This document shows, piece after piece, positions 34,652-42,424 of a stretch of DNA of 64,000 nt. The position numbers and the translations under genes are program-made. The notes beneath the pieces are model-generated. The model saw only the letters and a list, made by a program, of their open reading frames with translations. It made no database searches and was not told the DNA's origin. Positions within the stretch are counted from its first letter, which is position 1; the number at the start of each line of letters is the position of its first letter. Source of the stretch: a virus; IMG/VR virus record IMGVR_UViG_3300033145_000668, positions 31,175-95,174 of that record; one strand, given 5' to 3'.

Positions 34652-35280
34652 TGTTTGTGCCTAGGTCCTTCAGAGAACCAATCGAACATATCTCTTCGAA
34701 GTTTAGCCATTCGTCCATCTGGATGGGTAAATACTATTCCTTCAACAAAATGTTCTGTTTCGTTTTCTTCTGTTTTTCCGTGTATTCTTAAATTATATAA
34801 TGGCATTAATTCTCTAAACCATTCTCTTATAGATTCAAATGTTTTTGGATACTTACCCCAACATTTATACATAAGATGGTTTTGTCCATAAGTTTCAAAT
34901 GGTATCCATATATGTTCATCTAAGTTATAAGGATTACCATTAATTTTTGGGCCAATACACTCGCCAAAATGTTGGCCATCTCCTAAAAATTCAGTATAAC
35001 CTTTTGAATAAGAATTCATAATTCCTATAATTATATGTTGTTTACCTTTATTAAAAAACGGTATTCTTTCTGTTCTGTTCCACACAGCTGTGATTACTCC
35101 ATCTGTTATATTTATAGAAACATTAGTACCATGTAATTTTTCAACTGCCATTACCGACTCGTCTTCAAACACCCACTCCATATCTTCTGCTATTTCATCT
35201 GTAACTATGTAGTGTCCATCTATTTCTTTTCTCACAAATGGTGAATATAATTTTGGCATGTCTTTTATTTTATCTATCAT
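34648..35280 (-). CDS. RNA ligase (T4 Rnl2/DRAM-like nucleotidyltransferase)
   Basis: 210 residues. 'VMAVEKLHGTNVSI' is motif I with the adenylated Lys (KxHG), 'VWNRTERIPF' motif Ia-like, 'EGIVFTHPDGRMAKLRRDMFDW' motifs IV and V. Compact size as in viral RNA ligases. It could seal nicked RNA such as cleaved tRNA and thus links to the tRNA module at 57-64 kb. ATGA overlap with the following gene. Confidence 0.8.
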   Translation of the reverse strand: MIDKIKDMPKLYSPFVRKEIDGHYIVTDEIAEDMEWVFEDESVMAVEKLHGTNVSINITDGVITAVWNRTERIPFFNKGKQHIIIGIMNSYSKGYTEFLGDGQHFGECIGPKINGNPYNLDEHIWIPFETYGQNHLMYKCWGKYPKTFESIREWFRELMPLYNLRIHGKTEENETEHFVEGIVFTHPDGRMAKLRRDMFDWFSEGPRHKQ

Positions 35281-35300
35281 TTTATTTTATAGCATTTATG

Positions 35301-35313
35301 GTTTATAAATGTA
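35301..35313 (-). promoter_or_regulatory. TATA box on the minus strand
   Basis: CATTTATAAACCA on the minus strand is about 30 bases before ATG 35280 of the RNA ligase. Confidence 0.55.
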
Positions 35314-35320
35314 TTTATAA

Positions 35321-35818
35321 TTAATTATATATAAATTCTTTATATTTAACAATAATTTTCCTACCTTGCCTTTCTTTTGATGCAATTAGTATTTTTGAAA
35401 ATACTCGGTTGTCTAAATACCACTTACATTTCTTTCGCTCAGTTTTATTTAGGTAGCTGTTGATTTTTGATTCTACTCCGATTACTTCGCACACTTCGAC
35501 ATAAATACCATCTTCATTTTTCATAGATTTATATGGTTTATATGTTCGTTTAAATGCAATAAAATCAGGAAAGCCAGTTCCTATCGCCATTACTTTATTA
35601 AAAGGATTAAACTTTCTTTTTGCTGGGATTATTTTTATTTCTCCAGAAAAGTTTCCTTCGTCGTTATCAAATTTAACACATTCTAAATTATTACTCCACT
35701 TATCCACAATCCACCCATTCGCCTCGAGGTCTTTCCTCACCTTTAACTCAAATACAGCGCCTGCTGCTTTATTCTTTTTACCTTGCTTTACTTTTTTTGG
35801 GTCTTTTATTTTTTCCAT
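35321..35818 (-). CDS. Hjc/PD-(D/E)XK-like nuclease
   Basis: 165 residues: 'GKKNKAAGAVFELKVRKDLEANG', 'GTGFPDFIAFKR', 'VCEVIGVESKINSYLNKTE' and 'SKILIASKER' follow the E ... PD ... E-x-K layout of archaeal Holliday-junction resolvases and related nucleases. Probably works in recombination or packaging. Confidence 0.7.
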   Translation of the reverse strand: MEKIKDPKKVKQGKKNKAAGAVFELKVRKDLEANGWIVDKWSNNLECVKFDNDEGNFSGEIKIIPAKRKFNPFNKVMAIGTGFPDFIAFKRTYKPYKSMKNEDGIYVEVCEVIGVESKINSYLNKTERKKCKWYLDNRVFSKILIASKERQGRKIIVKYKEFIYN

Positions 35819-35918
35819 TTTCTGACATTAATTTTAAAAATTTTGGTCCTAACCAAATCAAACCTAATATTAATCCTATTTTTATGAATTTATCAAACAT
35901 AGTTTCTTTCTTTTTCAT
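35778..35918 (-). CDS. 46-aa single-span membrane protein
   Basis: One membrane helix ('FIKIGLILGLIWLGPKF') and a basic tail. ATGA overlap with the next upstream gene and a 41-base overlap into the nuclease gene. Confidence 0.5.
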   Translation of the reverse strand: MKKKETMFDKFIKIGLILGLIWLGPKFLKLMSENGKNKRPKKSKAR

Positions 35919-36169
35919 TTTACTTTATCAGATACACAAACTTTAATTCCAAATATTTCCATAATTTCTTTATTTTCTATTTTATTATTAGTTTCTACAA
36001 TGAAATCATTCATCCATCTCATACCTTTTTCTTTGAGTTTAATTTCTTGGGCTCCTAAATCATTTCCTGTTATTATTTGATAATCGTCCTCATATAAAAT
36101 TCTAAGTGGCTCTAATCTTAGATAAGCCATTGCTTGTTGTACATCGGCAATGGTTAAAATGTTATTCAT
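35915..36169 (-). CDS. 84-aa protein, unknown
   Basis: Starts MNNILTIADVQQAMAYLRL; mixed helix and strand, with 'ITGNDLGAQEIKLKEKG'. No motif. Overlaps both neighbours slightly. Confidence 0.55.
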   Translation of the reverse strand: MNNILTIADVQQAMAYLRLEPLRILYEDDYQIITGNDLGAQEIKLKEKGMRWMNDFIVETNNKIENKEIMEIFGIKVCVSDKVK

Positions 36170-36293
36170 TTTCTATATCTGTACCGTGTTCTTCTTTTAG
36201 ATGTTTAATTAAATCTACCCAAGTTTTTCCATAATCATGACTTACGCAAAGAACTCTATTTATATGTTTATATATTCTTCTTGAATATGCCAT
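36162..36293 (-). CDS. 43-aa basic protein, unknown
   Basis: Starts MAYSRRIYKHINRVLCVSHD. It joins its neighbours with 1- to 8-base overlaps. Not recognised. Confidence 0.5.
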   Translation of the reverse strand: MAYSRRIYKHINRVLCVSHDYGKTWVDLIKHLKEEHGTDIENE

Positions 36294-36454
36294 TACTCTT
36301 TCTTCGCTTTCTTTATTTTATCTTCAAACATTTCATCTATTACTTTAACCATTTCAGTTAAGTCTGTTCCGTCTGGAGCGTTTCTTGCAATCATTCCTAT
36401 TGACATCCAAAATGTTTTTTGTAAGTTTTTTATTTCTTCTTTTGTTTCATCCAT
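36293..36454 (-). CDS. 53-aa helical protein, unknown
   Basis: The start at 36454 (MDETKEEIKNLQ) is chosen because GGGAGG stands 10 bases before it; a longer frame to 36532 has no such site and overlaps the next gene widely. Helical, acidic then basic. Confidence 0.55.
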   Translation of the reverse strand: MDETKEEIKNLQKTFWMSIGMIARNAPDGTDLTEMVKVIDEMFEDKIKKAKKE

Positions 36455-36737
36455 TGGTTTTATCCTCCCTTTCAATCTTTTCACATGAACCCCATTGTAA
36501 TTCTTTAAAAATAGCAATGTTTTCTTTTCCAAATTCTTGAATTATAGTGTCTTCGATTATTACTGTATTATATTCGCCACAATGTTCACAAGGGTCTTTC
36601 ATTAATATTTTACCATCGTGTAAAAATTCACAACCTATTGTTAATGCACTCATTGCACATTCTCCTAATTTGGTTTGTGAAATAGTATCTTTTCCACAAT
36701 TTGGACATTTGTAAATAAAGTTGTCATACATTCCCAT
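36447..36737 (-). CDS. 96-aa zinc-ribbon protein
   Basis: 'YKCPNCGKDTI' (residues 9-19) and 'DPCEHCGEYN' (about 49) form a zinc ribbon. Typical small accessory protein; function unknown. Confidence 0.6.
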   Translation of the reverse strand: MGMYDNFIYKCPNCGKDTISQTKLGECAMSALTIGCEFLHDGKILMKDPCEHCGEYNTVIIEDTIIQEFGKENIAIFKELQWGSCEKIEREDKTNG

Positions 36738-36961
36738 TATTCTTTTACCTCATTTTGTAACCAATATAATACATCATAATCTGCACTAATATTTGTCATT
36801 ATTTCAGTTTTTTCTTCAACATCATACGTTGGAACATTTAGATGTTTAAACATTTCATAATCTTTTGGTTCTAAATCATTGCATATTATATCTGTTGCAT
36901 TGCTTGCTAATTTACAAACAAATTTAAATGCATTTCGTTCGTCTTCAGATTCTAAAATCAT
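36737..36961 (-). CDS. 74-aa acidic protein, unknown
   Basis: Starts MILESEDERNAFKFVCKL; three Cys without a clear metal pattern. 4-base overlap with the upstream gene. Confidence 0.5.
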   Translation of the reverse strand: MILESEDERNAFKFVCKLASNATDIICNDLEPKDYEMFKHLNVPTYDVEEKTEIMTNISADYDVLYWLQNEVKE

Positions 36962-37134
36962 TCTTCTTTCACCTCTGTTAATTTATTAGAACAATAAGGA
37001 CAATAACTAAATGATTTTTTTAATCCTTTTGAATAACCTCTAACAACTTGCATTGTTAATGTTGATGATAATATAGGAATATTTTCTTGCCAATCTTGGC
37101 ATTTGCATTCTCTTTGTGTCATTTTATTTTTCAT
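36958..37134 (-). CDS. 58-aa zinc-ribbon protein
   Basis: Start at 37134 (MKNKMTQRE), which shares bases with the stop of the upstream membrane protein. 'ECKCQDW' and 'YCPYCSNKL' are probable zinc ligands. Confidence 0.55.
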   Translation of the reverse strand: MKNKMTQRECKCQDWQENIPILSSTLTMQVVRGYSKGLKKSFSYCPYCSNKLTEVKEE

Positions 37135-37301
37135 TACCAAAACACCCACCCTAGCGACCACCATATCAAAATGAATTGTATTATATAAGCAAATATAGCA
37201 GTAAAAATATTATGTTTACCAGCATCTTCGCCATGTTTATTTGCTATAAATAATAAACTAACGAATGATACTATATATAAAATTATTAATCCCCAAATCA
37301 T
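37134..37301 (-). CDS. 55-aa membrane protein with two helices
   Basis: Two hydrophobic segments (about 2-20 and 31-54) joined by a polar loop 'NKHGEDAGKH'. No family recognised; possibly holin-like or a membrane scaffold. Confidence 0.55.
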   Translation of the reverse strand: MIWGLIILYIVSFVSLLFIANKHGEDAGKHNIFTAIFAYIIQFILIWWSLGWVFW

Positions 37302-37669
37302 TTTATAAAACTCAAAAGGACTTCTTTTTCTATTTGCTTAATTACTTTAAAATTATCTTTATTTTTAAGACTTATTTGAGGTCGTGGTTTTACTACTCCA
37401 AACATACTATAAACTATATCTTCGAATTCAACAAACTCTTGTTCAACGCAACAAATAGTTAATTCTTTCCAAACATAATAATCATCGTGTTCAATTCTTT
37501 TTAATTCAATTATATCTTCAGGAGAATTTTTAAATGAACCTCTACTATATCCATCTTCTAAATCAAGACCAGTGCAATCACATTTACAAAAATCCATTTG
37601 GTGAGTTAGTTTGCTATTTGATATTTGGATGCTATTACAAAGTGCGCATTTCCATATTATTATTGTCAT
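37298..37669 (-). CDS. 123-aa zinc-finger protein
   Basis: 'WKCALCNSI' and 'FCKCDCTG' at the N terminus can bind zinc. The rest has 'NSPEDIIELKRIEHDDYYVW'. Not recognised. Confidence 0.55.
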   Translation of the reverse strand: MTIIIWKCALCNSIQISNSKLTHQMDFCKCDCTGLDLEDGYSRGSFKNSPEDIIELKRIEHDDYYVWKELTICCVEQEFVEFEDIVYSMFGVVKPRPQISLKNKDNFKVIKQIEKEVLLSFIK

Positions 37670-37670
37670 T

Positions 37671-37811
37671 TTATATTACTATGTATTCTATATCAATTTC
37701 TGGTAATTCAGAAACTTCTAAGTTTAAATTTATTTGTTTTATTCCTTCTATTTTATATCCGTGTTTTTTCAATACTTCTAAGATATCTTGTTCGAATTTA
37801 GTTTTATCCAT
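37671..37811 (-). CDS. 46-aa protein, unknown
   Basis: Starts MDKTKFEQDILEVLKKHGY; helix followed by a strand-rich acidic end. Starts 1 base after its upstream neighbour ends. Confidence 0.5.
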   Translation of the reverse strand: MDKTKFEQDILEVLKKHGYKIEGIKQINLNLEVSELPEIDIEYIVI

Positions 37812-37812
37812 T

Positions 37813-37947
37813 TTATATTACTCCAAAATACATCATTACTTTAATTACTACCCAACCTGAGAATAATAGTATTGATGTACTTATTACTATTCCAAAAGCC
37901 CACATTGCTTTAAATTGCCAAGGTAATTCTTTAAAAAAGTTATCCAT
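37813..37947 (-). CDS. 44-aa single-span membrane protein
   Basis: Amphipathic start 'MDNFFKELPWQFKAMW' and one membrane helix up to the C terminus. Not recognised. Confidence 0.5.
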   Translation of the reverse strand: MDNFFKELPWQFKAMWAFGIVISTSILLFSGWVVIKVMMYFGVI

Positions 37948-37948
37948 T

Positions 37949-38125
37949 TTAAACTACGAATGCCAACCCCTTTACTATCAAATGAAATATAACATATAAC
38001 CACGACAATAAACCATGTAAAATAACCCATAAAATATTATTACCATTTACATAAGAAATAATTACAGCTATTAAGCTACCTAAACCAAGTCCACCTGTTC
38101 CTATATTTACTTTTGTATCACTCAT
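37949..38125 (-). CDS. 58-aa membrane protein with two helices
   Basis: A Gly-rich start ('NIGTGGLGLGSLIAVIISY') and a second helix ('ILHGLLSWLYVIFHLIV'). It is one of three tiny membrane protein genes in this stretch. Confidence 0.5.
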   Translation of the reverse strand: MSDTKVNIGTGGLGLGSLIAVIISYVNGNNILWVILHGLLSWLYVIFHLIVKGLAFVV

Positions 38126-38489
38126 TTTTTTCCTCCAATAATTCTGGACTATCGAAAGTATAACTCACATTTGTTGTAATTTCATATTCACAATCACATT
38201 CGTCGCAATAAATTGAATGTTGCCCATCGCAATAAATATCTCCGCTTTCTCCATCGTAAGGGTTTTGAGTATGTCCACACTTTGGACATCTAACTAAATT
38301 CTCGTGATTTATTTCTTCTTTATCTGTTAATCTGGTACATGAATAACATAATCTTTTTTCTCCTTTACCTAATCCAATAAATTGTTTACAGTTATCATTA
38401 CTGCATCTTTCTCCTATATCTATTTCTGCTTGATTGTATGCATCCCAATCTGTTCTTCCATCTTTTTTAAAATCGTTTATATTTGTCAT
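38118..38489 (-). CDS. 123-aa double zinc-ribbon protein
   Basis: Cysteine pairs CSNDNC/CYSC (about residues 29-51) and CPKC ... CDECDC (about 71-102) give two zinc sites. Function unknown; nucleic-acid binding possible. Confidence 0.6.
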   Translation of the reverse strand: MTNINDFKKDGRTDWDAYNQAEIDIGERCSNDNCKQFIGLGKGEKRLCYSCTRLTDKEEINHENLVRCPKCGHTQNPYDGESGDIYCDGQHSIYCDECDCEYEITTNVSYTFDSPELLEEKNE

Positions 38490-38493
38490 TTTA

Positions 38494-38661
38494 TTATCTC
38501 TTACTGAAAATTAGTTCCATTCCATCTTCATCAGCATTAACCATTAGTTTACAATCGATGTCTAATGTTTCGAATGCTTCATTTAATTTTTCTATTTCAT
38601 CTAAATTGAATTCTTCACCTCTTCCTTGATACAATGATACTGTTTGTTTTATTTCTACCAT
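38494..38661 (-). CDS. 55-aa acidic protein, unknown
   Basis: Starts MVEIKQTVSLYQGRGEEF; small alpha/beta pattern. Follows the terminase-like gene by 1 base. Confidence 0.5.
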   Translation of the reverse strand: MVEIKQTVSLYQGRGEEFNLDEIEKLNEAFETLDIDCKLMVNADEDGMELIFSKR

Positions 38662-38662
38662 T

Positions 38663-39142
38663 TTAATTATTATTAAATTCTATTTTAAATTGTTCTTCAG
38701 ACATAAATTTTTTATGTAATTTAATATATTTTTGTGTTTCTTCTTCCATATCTTGATAATTAAAATATAATGTTTTATGTAATTTTGTTCTTAAACAAAT
38801 TATTTTTTCCGGACAATGAATATTATCATTATTTAGTAAATCAAAATAAATTTCGTCATATAAAATTACATCTGGAACATTTCTAATTAATTCATCTTTT
38901 AATATATATTTTAATAAATGAATTGATTCATTTTCTAATTCTTTTATTAATCTTTCATAAAAAAGTTTTTTCATACCTTCAGTTGGAGCCTTATATAATA
39001 TCCTGTTATGATTTTTTAATTCTTCTATGGCTATATAGACAAGTAATTCTGTTTTACCACACTGTCTTGGACAATCAGCCCAGACTTTATTATTAATTTT
39101 ATATTCTATATATATTTGTGTTTGTATATTATTTAGTTTCAT
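38663..39142 (-). CDS. terminase-like ATPase domain (no nuclease part)
   Basis: 159 residues from ATG 39142 (MKLNNIQTQ). 'VWADCPRQCGKTELLVYIA' is a Walker A in the style of large terminases (RQxGKT), 'PDVILYDEIYF' a Walker B, and 'HKKFMSEEQFKIEF' is like the end of the terminase ATPase part. Only about a third of a normal large terminase is present and there is no nuclease domain. Could be a remnant, a split subunit, or a different ATPase. Confidence 0.55.
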   Translation of the reverse strand: MKLNNIQTQIYIEYKINNKVWADCPRQCGKTELLVYIAIEELKNHNRILYKAPTEGMKKLFYERLIKELENESIHLLKYILKDELIRNVPDVILYDEIYFDLLNNDNIHCPEKIICLRTKLHKTLYFNYQDMEEETQKYIKLHKKFMSEEQFKIEFNNN

Positions 39143-39143
39143 T

Positions 39144-39500
39144 TTATTGAATATTATAATTATCAATACCATTTTGTATGTTGATAATATTCATACTATT
39201 TTTAATATGATATTCCCTTAATATAAATCTTAAATCTATTTTATCTATTAAAATTTCTTTATCTTTTTCTATAATAGTTTTTTCATAATCATTAATAGAA
39301 TTTACTTTTTCTACAGAAAGAGTTCTTCTTTTTTCAATATTAGATAATTCAAGTTCTTTGGATTTTTTATATTCCAATTCTAATAGAAATGTTTCTATAG
39401 CAATTAATTTTTCATATTCTTTTTTTAATTCTTCTATTTTAAATTCTTTTTCCAAAATTTCAAGTTCTTTTTCTTTTATTTTTATATTTAGTTTTTTCAT
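39144..39500 (-). CDS. 118-aa coiled-coil protein
   Basis: Almost wholly charged coiled coil ('EKELEILEKEFKIEELKKEY', residues 9-70 and beyond). It starts 1 base after its neighbour. Structural or scaffold role possible. Confidence 0.5.
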   Translation of the reverse strand: MKKLNIKIKEKELEILEKEFKIEELKKEYEKLIAIETFLLELEYKKSKELELSNIEKRRTLSVEKVNSINDYEKTIIEKDKEILIDKIDLRFILREYHIKNSMNIINIQNGIDNYNIQ

Positions 39501-39532
39501 TTTGTTTGAGTAGGCCCCAGGAACGAGTATTG

Positions 39533-40123
39533 CTACTGATTACCCGTTCTGCCCTTCCGGTGAGAGCTCGACGGCATTTCCTGAATATGATTAGTGAATA
39601 CGTGTACTAAATCTTGAATCGACGTGCCACACGACTTAAACCTTTGCTCCAAGTTTGAAAGGTCCAAGCCGAACGGGACGTCGGGATTTGGTTGAATATT
39701 TGGTTGAATATTTGGTTTTTTATTATCTGGTACGTTAAATATCTGACATATTTCGTCCACCATTTTAACAAAATCTATTGGTATATCTGACATTAAATCT
39801 TTTAATCGATGAGCATTATCAGCGTGATTATCCACATCCACAGGTATATGCTCTTCTTTATTTTCTTCCCCTGTTTTGCTTCGGGTCTCCAGATAATTAC
39901 TAGTTTGAGCCTCGCAATTATCCTTTTTTCGCTGATTATTAATTTCAATTCTTTCTAATGGCTTTCCATCTAATGTTACCATTTTAGAGTTTATTATTAT
40001 ATCCATTTTTAACATTTCTAATATATTAATCATTTGACCATAATTTAATTTAGAGTCTTTTAATGTGTTTGATATTTTATCTGATACTATGTTTAGTTCT
40101 TTAATTGATTCTTGTTTATTCAT
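39533..40123 (-). CDS. 196-aa protein, unknown, with PNIQ repeats
   Basis: Helical N-terminal half, a hydrophilic linker, and a C-terminal part with a short repeat ('KPNIQPNIQPNPDVP'). The last 60 codons (39533-39710) are far richer in G+C than the surroundings and contain hairpin-forming sequence, so the DNA there may carry a second function. Not recognised. Confidence 0.55.
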   Translation of the reverse strand: MNKQESIKELNIVSDKISNTLKDSKLNYGQMINILEMLKMDIIINSKMVTLDGKPLERIEINNQRKKDNCEAQTSNYLETRSKTGEENKEEHIPVDVDNHADNAHRLKDLMSDIPIDFVKMVDEICQIFNVPDNKKPNIQPNIQPNPDVPFGLDLSNLEQRFKSCGTSIQDLVHVFTNHIQEMPSSSHRKGRTGNQ

Positions 40124-40674
40124 TTTATCTTTTTTAATTTGGTCTTATTTAATTTGGTCTTGTTTAATTTAGCTGCTTCATCGAGAGCTTTGTATAGTTT
40201 ATCATTTTTATTAAATTGTTCTAACCATAAGTTTCTTTGTTCTATTGAGTCTATAATTATTTTCTTTTTTAAGTCCTCGTTAAGATGTTCTAGTTCGTGT
40301 TTAGCTCCGCTTAGTAACCGCTCATGGTATTTTAAATTATATTCTATTTTTTCTTTTTCAGTTGCGCTTGGGTTACCAATCATTATATCTGCAAACCATT
40401 TGTTTTCTATTTTATCTTTTTGCTCTTTAGGTAAGTCTGATTCTCTTACTTTATTATAAGCATGTTTCATTAGTTTTAGAAACATCTCGTTGAAGTAAGG
40501 TCCACCTGTGCAAGATTCTATGAATGAATGTCGTAATATTGTTTCAACATATCTATCAAATCCTGTTTTTGCTTGCTCTATCTTTTGTTTAAGAATTTTA
40601 ATTTCCCATTCTTCTTTTGTTTTTGGTTCTTTGTCTAACATCTTTTTTATTGTTGATTTTTTTGTTTTTGCCAT
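40120..40674 (-). CDS. 184-aa helical basic protein, unknown
   Basis: Start at 40674 (MAKTKKSTIKK), directly behind the next gene's stop; the earlier in-frame ATG overlaps that gene. Highly helical; the end repeats 'LNKTKLNKTKLKK', coded by a short tandem repeat. May bind nucleic acid; could be a small-terminase-like partner of the ATPase nearby, but this is only context. Confidence 0.5.
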   Translation of the reverse strand: MAKTKKSTIKKMLDKEPKTKEEWEIKILKQKIEQAKTGFDRYVETILRHSFIESCTGGPYFNEMFLKLMKHAYNKVRESDLPKEQKDKIENKWFADIMIGNPSATEKEKIEYNLKYHERLLSGAKHELEHLNEDLKKKIIIDSIEQRNLWLEQFNKNDKLYKALDEAAKLNKTKLNKTKLKKIK

Positions 40675-40675
40675 T

Positions 40676-40894
40676 TTAAAATTCACCTGCGTCATGTATA
40701 TGACTTCCTTCTTTATTATAAGCATACATCTTTAGCATTTGTCCTCGTTTGGAGTTTGAATGGTCTATTGCTTCTTCATCTGTTTCGCAGTAGCCTTCCA
40801 ACCAATCGGTTCCGTCGAAAGTGTCTACTCCAATTACGAACGGTTTGCCACATAATTCAACCGATGTATCGCCTATTTGTATTTTATTTGTCAT
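40676..40894 (-). CDS. 72-aa protein, unknown
   Basis: Starts MTNKIQIGDTSVELCGK; beta-rich with 'GVDTFDGTDWLEGYCETDEEA'. Overlaps its upstream neighbour by 11 bases. Confidence 0.5.
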   Translation of the reverse strand: MTNKIQIGDTSVELCGKPFVIGVDTFDGTDWLEGYCETDEEAIDHSNSKRGQMLKMYAYNKEGSHIHDAGEF

Positions 40895-41096
40895 CTTTTA
40901 CTTTTGTCCATTTACTTGTATATTCTTCATTTTCATATAATCCTAATTCAAACGATTGAGTTGATAATATGATTTGTAATACTGTTTCAGTTTCTTTATG
41001 TAGATTAGTCATATAATCATATATTTCTTCAGGTATTTCAAAATCTTCTATATCTATTTTGTATTCTTTTCCATTTATTTTCCATTTATTTTCCAT
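40884..41096 (-). CDS. 70-aa acidic protein, unknown
   Basis: Starts MENKWKINGKEYK. The start codon lies in an 11-bp tandem repeat (ATTTATTTTCC on the plus strand) that offers several in-phase and out-of-phase ATGs, so the true start is uncertain by one repeat. Confidence 0.5.
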   Translation of the reverse strand: MENKWKINGKEYKIDIEDFEIPEEIYDYMTNLHKETETVLQIILSTQSFELGLYENEEYTSKWTKVKDDK

Positions 41097-41126
41097 TTAT
41101 TTTCCATTTATTTTCCATTTATTTTC
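41067..41126. repeat. 11-bp tandem repeat over a gene junction
   Basis: Five to six copies of ATTTTCCATTT span the end of one small gene (stop 41108) and the start of the next (41096). On the minus strand each copy brings an ATGGAAAAT, so repeat number changes can move starts and stops. Confidence 0.8.
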
Positions 41127-41305
41127 ATAACTGTTTCTGGTTTACCATATAATATTTCAAACATGTCTTCAAGCACTCCTGAATTACCATAAGGTCTCTT
41201 TGGGTTTATTTCTGGTGCTCCAAATTCACAATCTTGCCATCCTACATTTGCTTTTTTTAAAAGAGTTAAATGTTCTTGTTTTAATTCGAATTGTTTATTT
41301 GTCAT
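41108..41305 (-). CDS. 65-aa protein, unknown
   Basis: Starts MTNKQFELKQEHLTLLKKANVG and ends 'VMKINGK' inside the 11-bp repeat; the next gene's start codes a similar 'WKINGK'. Not recognised. Confidence 0.5.
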   Translation of the reverse strand: MTNKQFELKQEHLTLLKKANVGWQDCEFGAPEINPKRPYGNSGVLEDMFEILYGKPETVMKINGK

Positions 41306-41404
41306 TTTAATTAATATATCCTTGTTCTTTCAAACATTCCTGCTATTGATAACACTTTGAATTGGATTACTCGATTACTCCTATTACTCCTATTATATTT
41401 GCCA

Positions 41405-41911
41405 TTATTTCTTTACCTTTCTCTTTTTCGTTTTAGTTTCTTTCTTTATTGGATGTTCTTTAATATATTTGTCTAGCTTTTCTTTTAACTCTCTTGTTTC
41501 TGATAATTGGTAAGAGGGTTTGAAATCGTGATTTTGATTGTATTGATTAAGACAATGATTTATTTCAATTCCTTCAACATCGTTTAAGTCTTCGAATGTC
41601 ATTATTACTTTATCTTCTGGATAGAAATATTTGTAGTATCCTTCGTTGTAACAACCGCACTCGGCGCAATATGTTGATAGTCCTATTTCCGTTAAACGGA
41701 ATTGCCGGTCTTCTTTATAATACATCACGCCGAAACCATCAAACTCTTCTACTATTATTCCATACCTTGGTTCGATGTAGAATAGGTTTGAGTGACAGTT
41801 ATTGCACATTGTTAATTGTTCTTGAGTTGAAAGTCGCCAGCCACTGTCTTGAAGCTCGATGCTATCCGGCGTAAGGATTAGCTTTGGTATCCGCTCTTTT
41901 TCTTTTATCAT
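41405..41911 (-). CDS. zinc-finger protein, first gene of the minus-strand block
   Basis: 168 residues from ATG 41911 (MIKEKERIPKL), which lies about 28 bases behind a TATA box; a longer frame to 42082 is unlikely. 'TMCNNCHSNLF' and 'YCAECGCYN' bind zinc. The C-terminal tail is basic ('KKETKTKKRKVKK'). It could be an early regulator because it is the first gene at the divergent hub. Confidence 0.6.
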   Translation of the reverse strand: MIKEKERIPKLILTPDSIELQDSGWRLSTQEQLTMCNNCHSNLFYIEPRYGIIVEEFDGFGVMYYKEDRQFRLTEIGLSTYCAECGCYNEGYYKYFYPEDKVIMTFEDLNDVEGIEINHCLNQYNQNHDFKPSYQLSETRELKEKLDKYIKEHPIKKETKTKKRKVKK

Positions 41912-41929
41912 AATTAATATAGAATTATT

Positions 41930-41942
41930 AGTTTTATAAATG
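41930..41942 (-). promoter_or_regulatory. TATA box on the minus strand
   Basis: CATTTATAAAACT on the minus strand, about 28 bases before ATG 41911; leaderless promoter that may start the whole minus-strand block. Confidence 0.6.
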
Positions 41943-42080
41943 TATTTATTGTGGATTATATATAATTTATTGTATTTTGATTGTGATTTTCGGGTGTTTG
42001 ATTGTCCTATATTTGTCATGAAAAATTTGCTTCTATTGTGTCCATTTTTCGAGATGCGATTTTGATTTGATTTATCCTTC

Positions 42081-42424
42081 ATTTATTCCAATTTATCCTT
42101 GATTTACCGAATCATGGTCTCAATTTATTATTTATCGCGGGCTTATACTTTTTTTTCTTAGTTTTAGATTTGTTTTTTAAATAAATTGGAATTAAAAAGA
42201 GTATAATACTAATAGAGCTCATATTAGCGCGAGATATCGCAATTCCTATTTATTATTTGAAATAAATTGGAGATAAATTGAACCCCCGGGTTACATGCTT
42301 AGTATATAAAGGCTTGCTTTTTTAATTCCAATTTATCTCCAATTTATCAAAACGATGGAAAGCTTTATAAATAGGCCACAGTTTCATTTATCGTTCATTT
42401 ATCGCCGAAAAATAAATTGGAATA
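42081..42424. repeat. iteron-like inverted repeats; candidate origin
   Basis: At least six copies of AATAAATTGGA or its complement lie at 42081, 42180, 42261, 42326, 42334 and 42411, in both directions. Two long inverted pairs are seen: ATAAATTGGAATTAAAAA (42181) with its complement at 42319, and a 20-base arm at 42261 with its complement at 42326. A CCCCCGGG block and TATA-like ATATAAAGG lie between the arms. No gene is supported here. Divergent gene blocks and iterons fit a replication origin or a shared operator. Confidence 0.55.
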
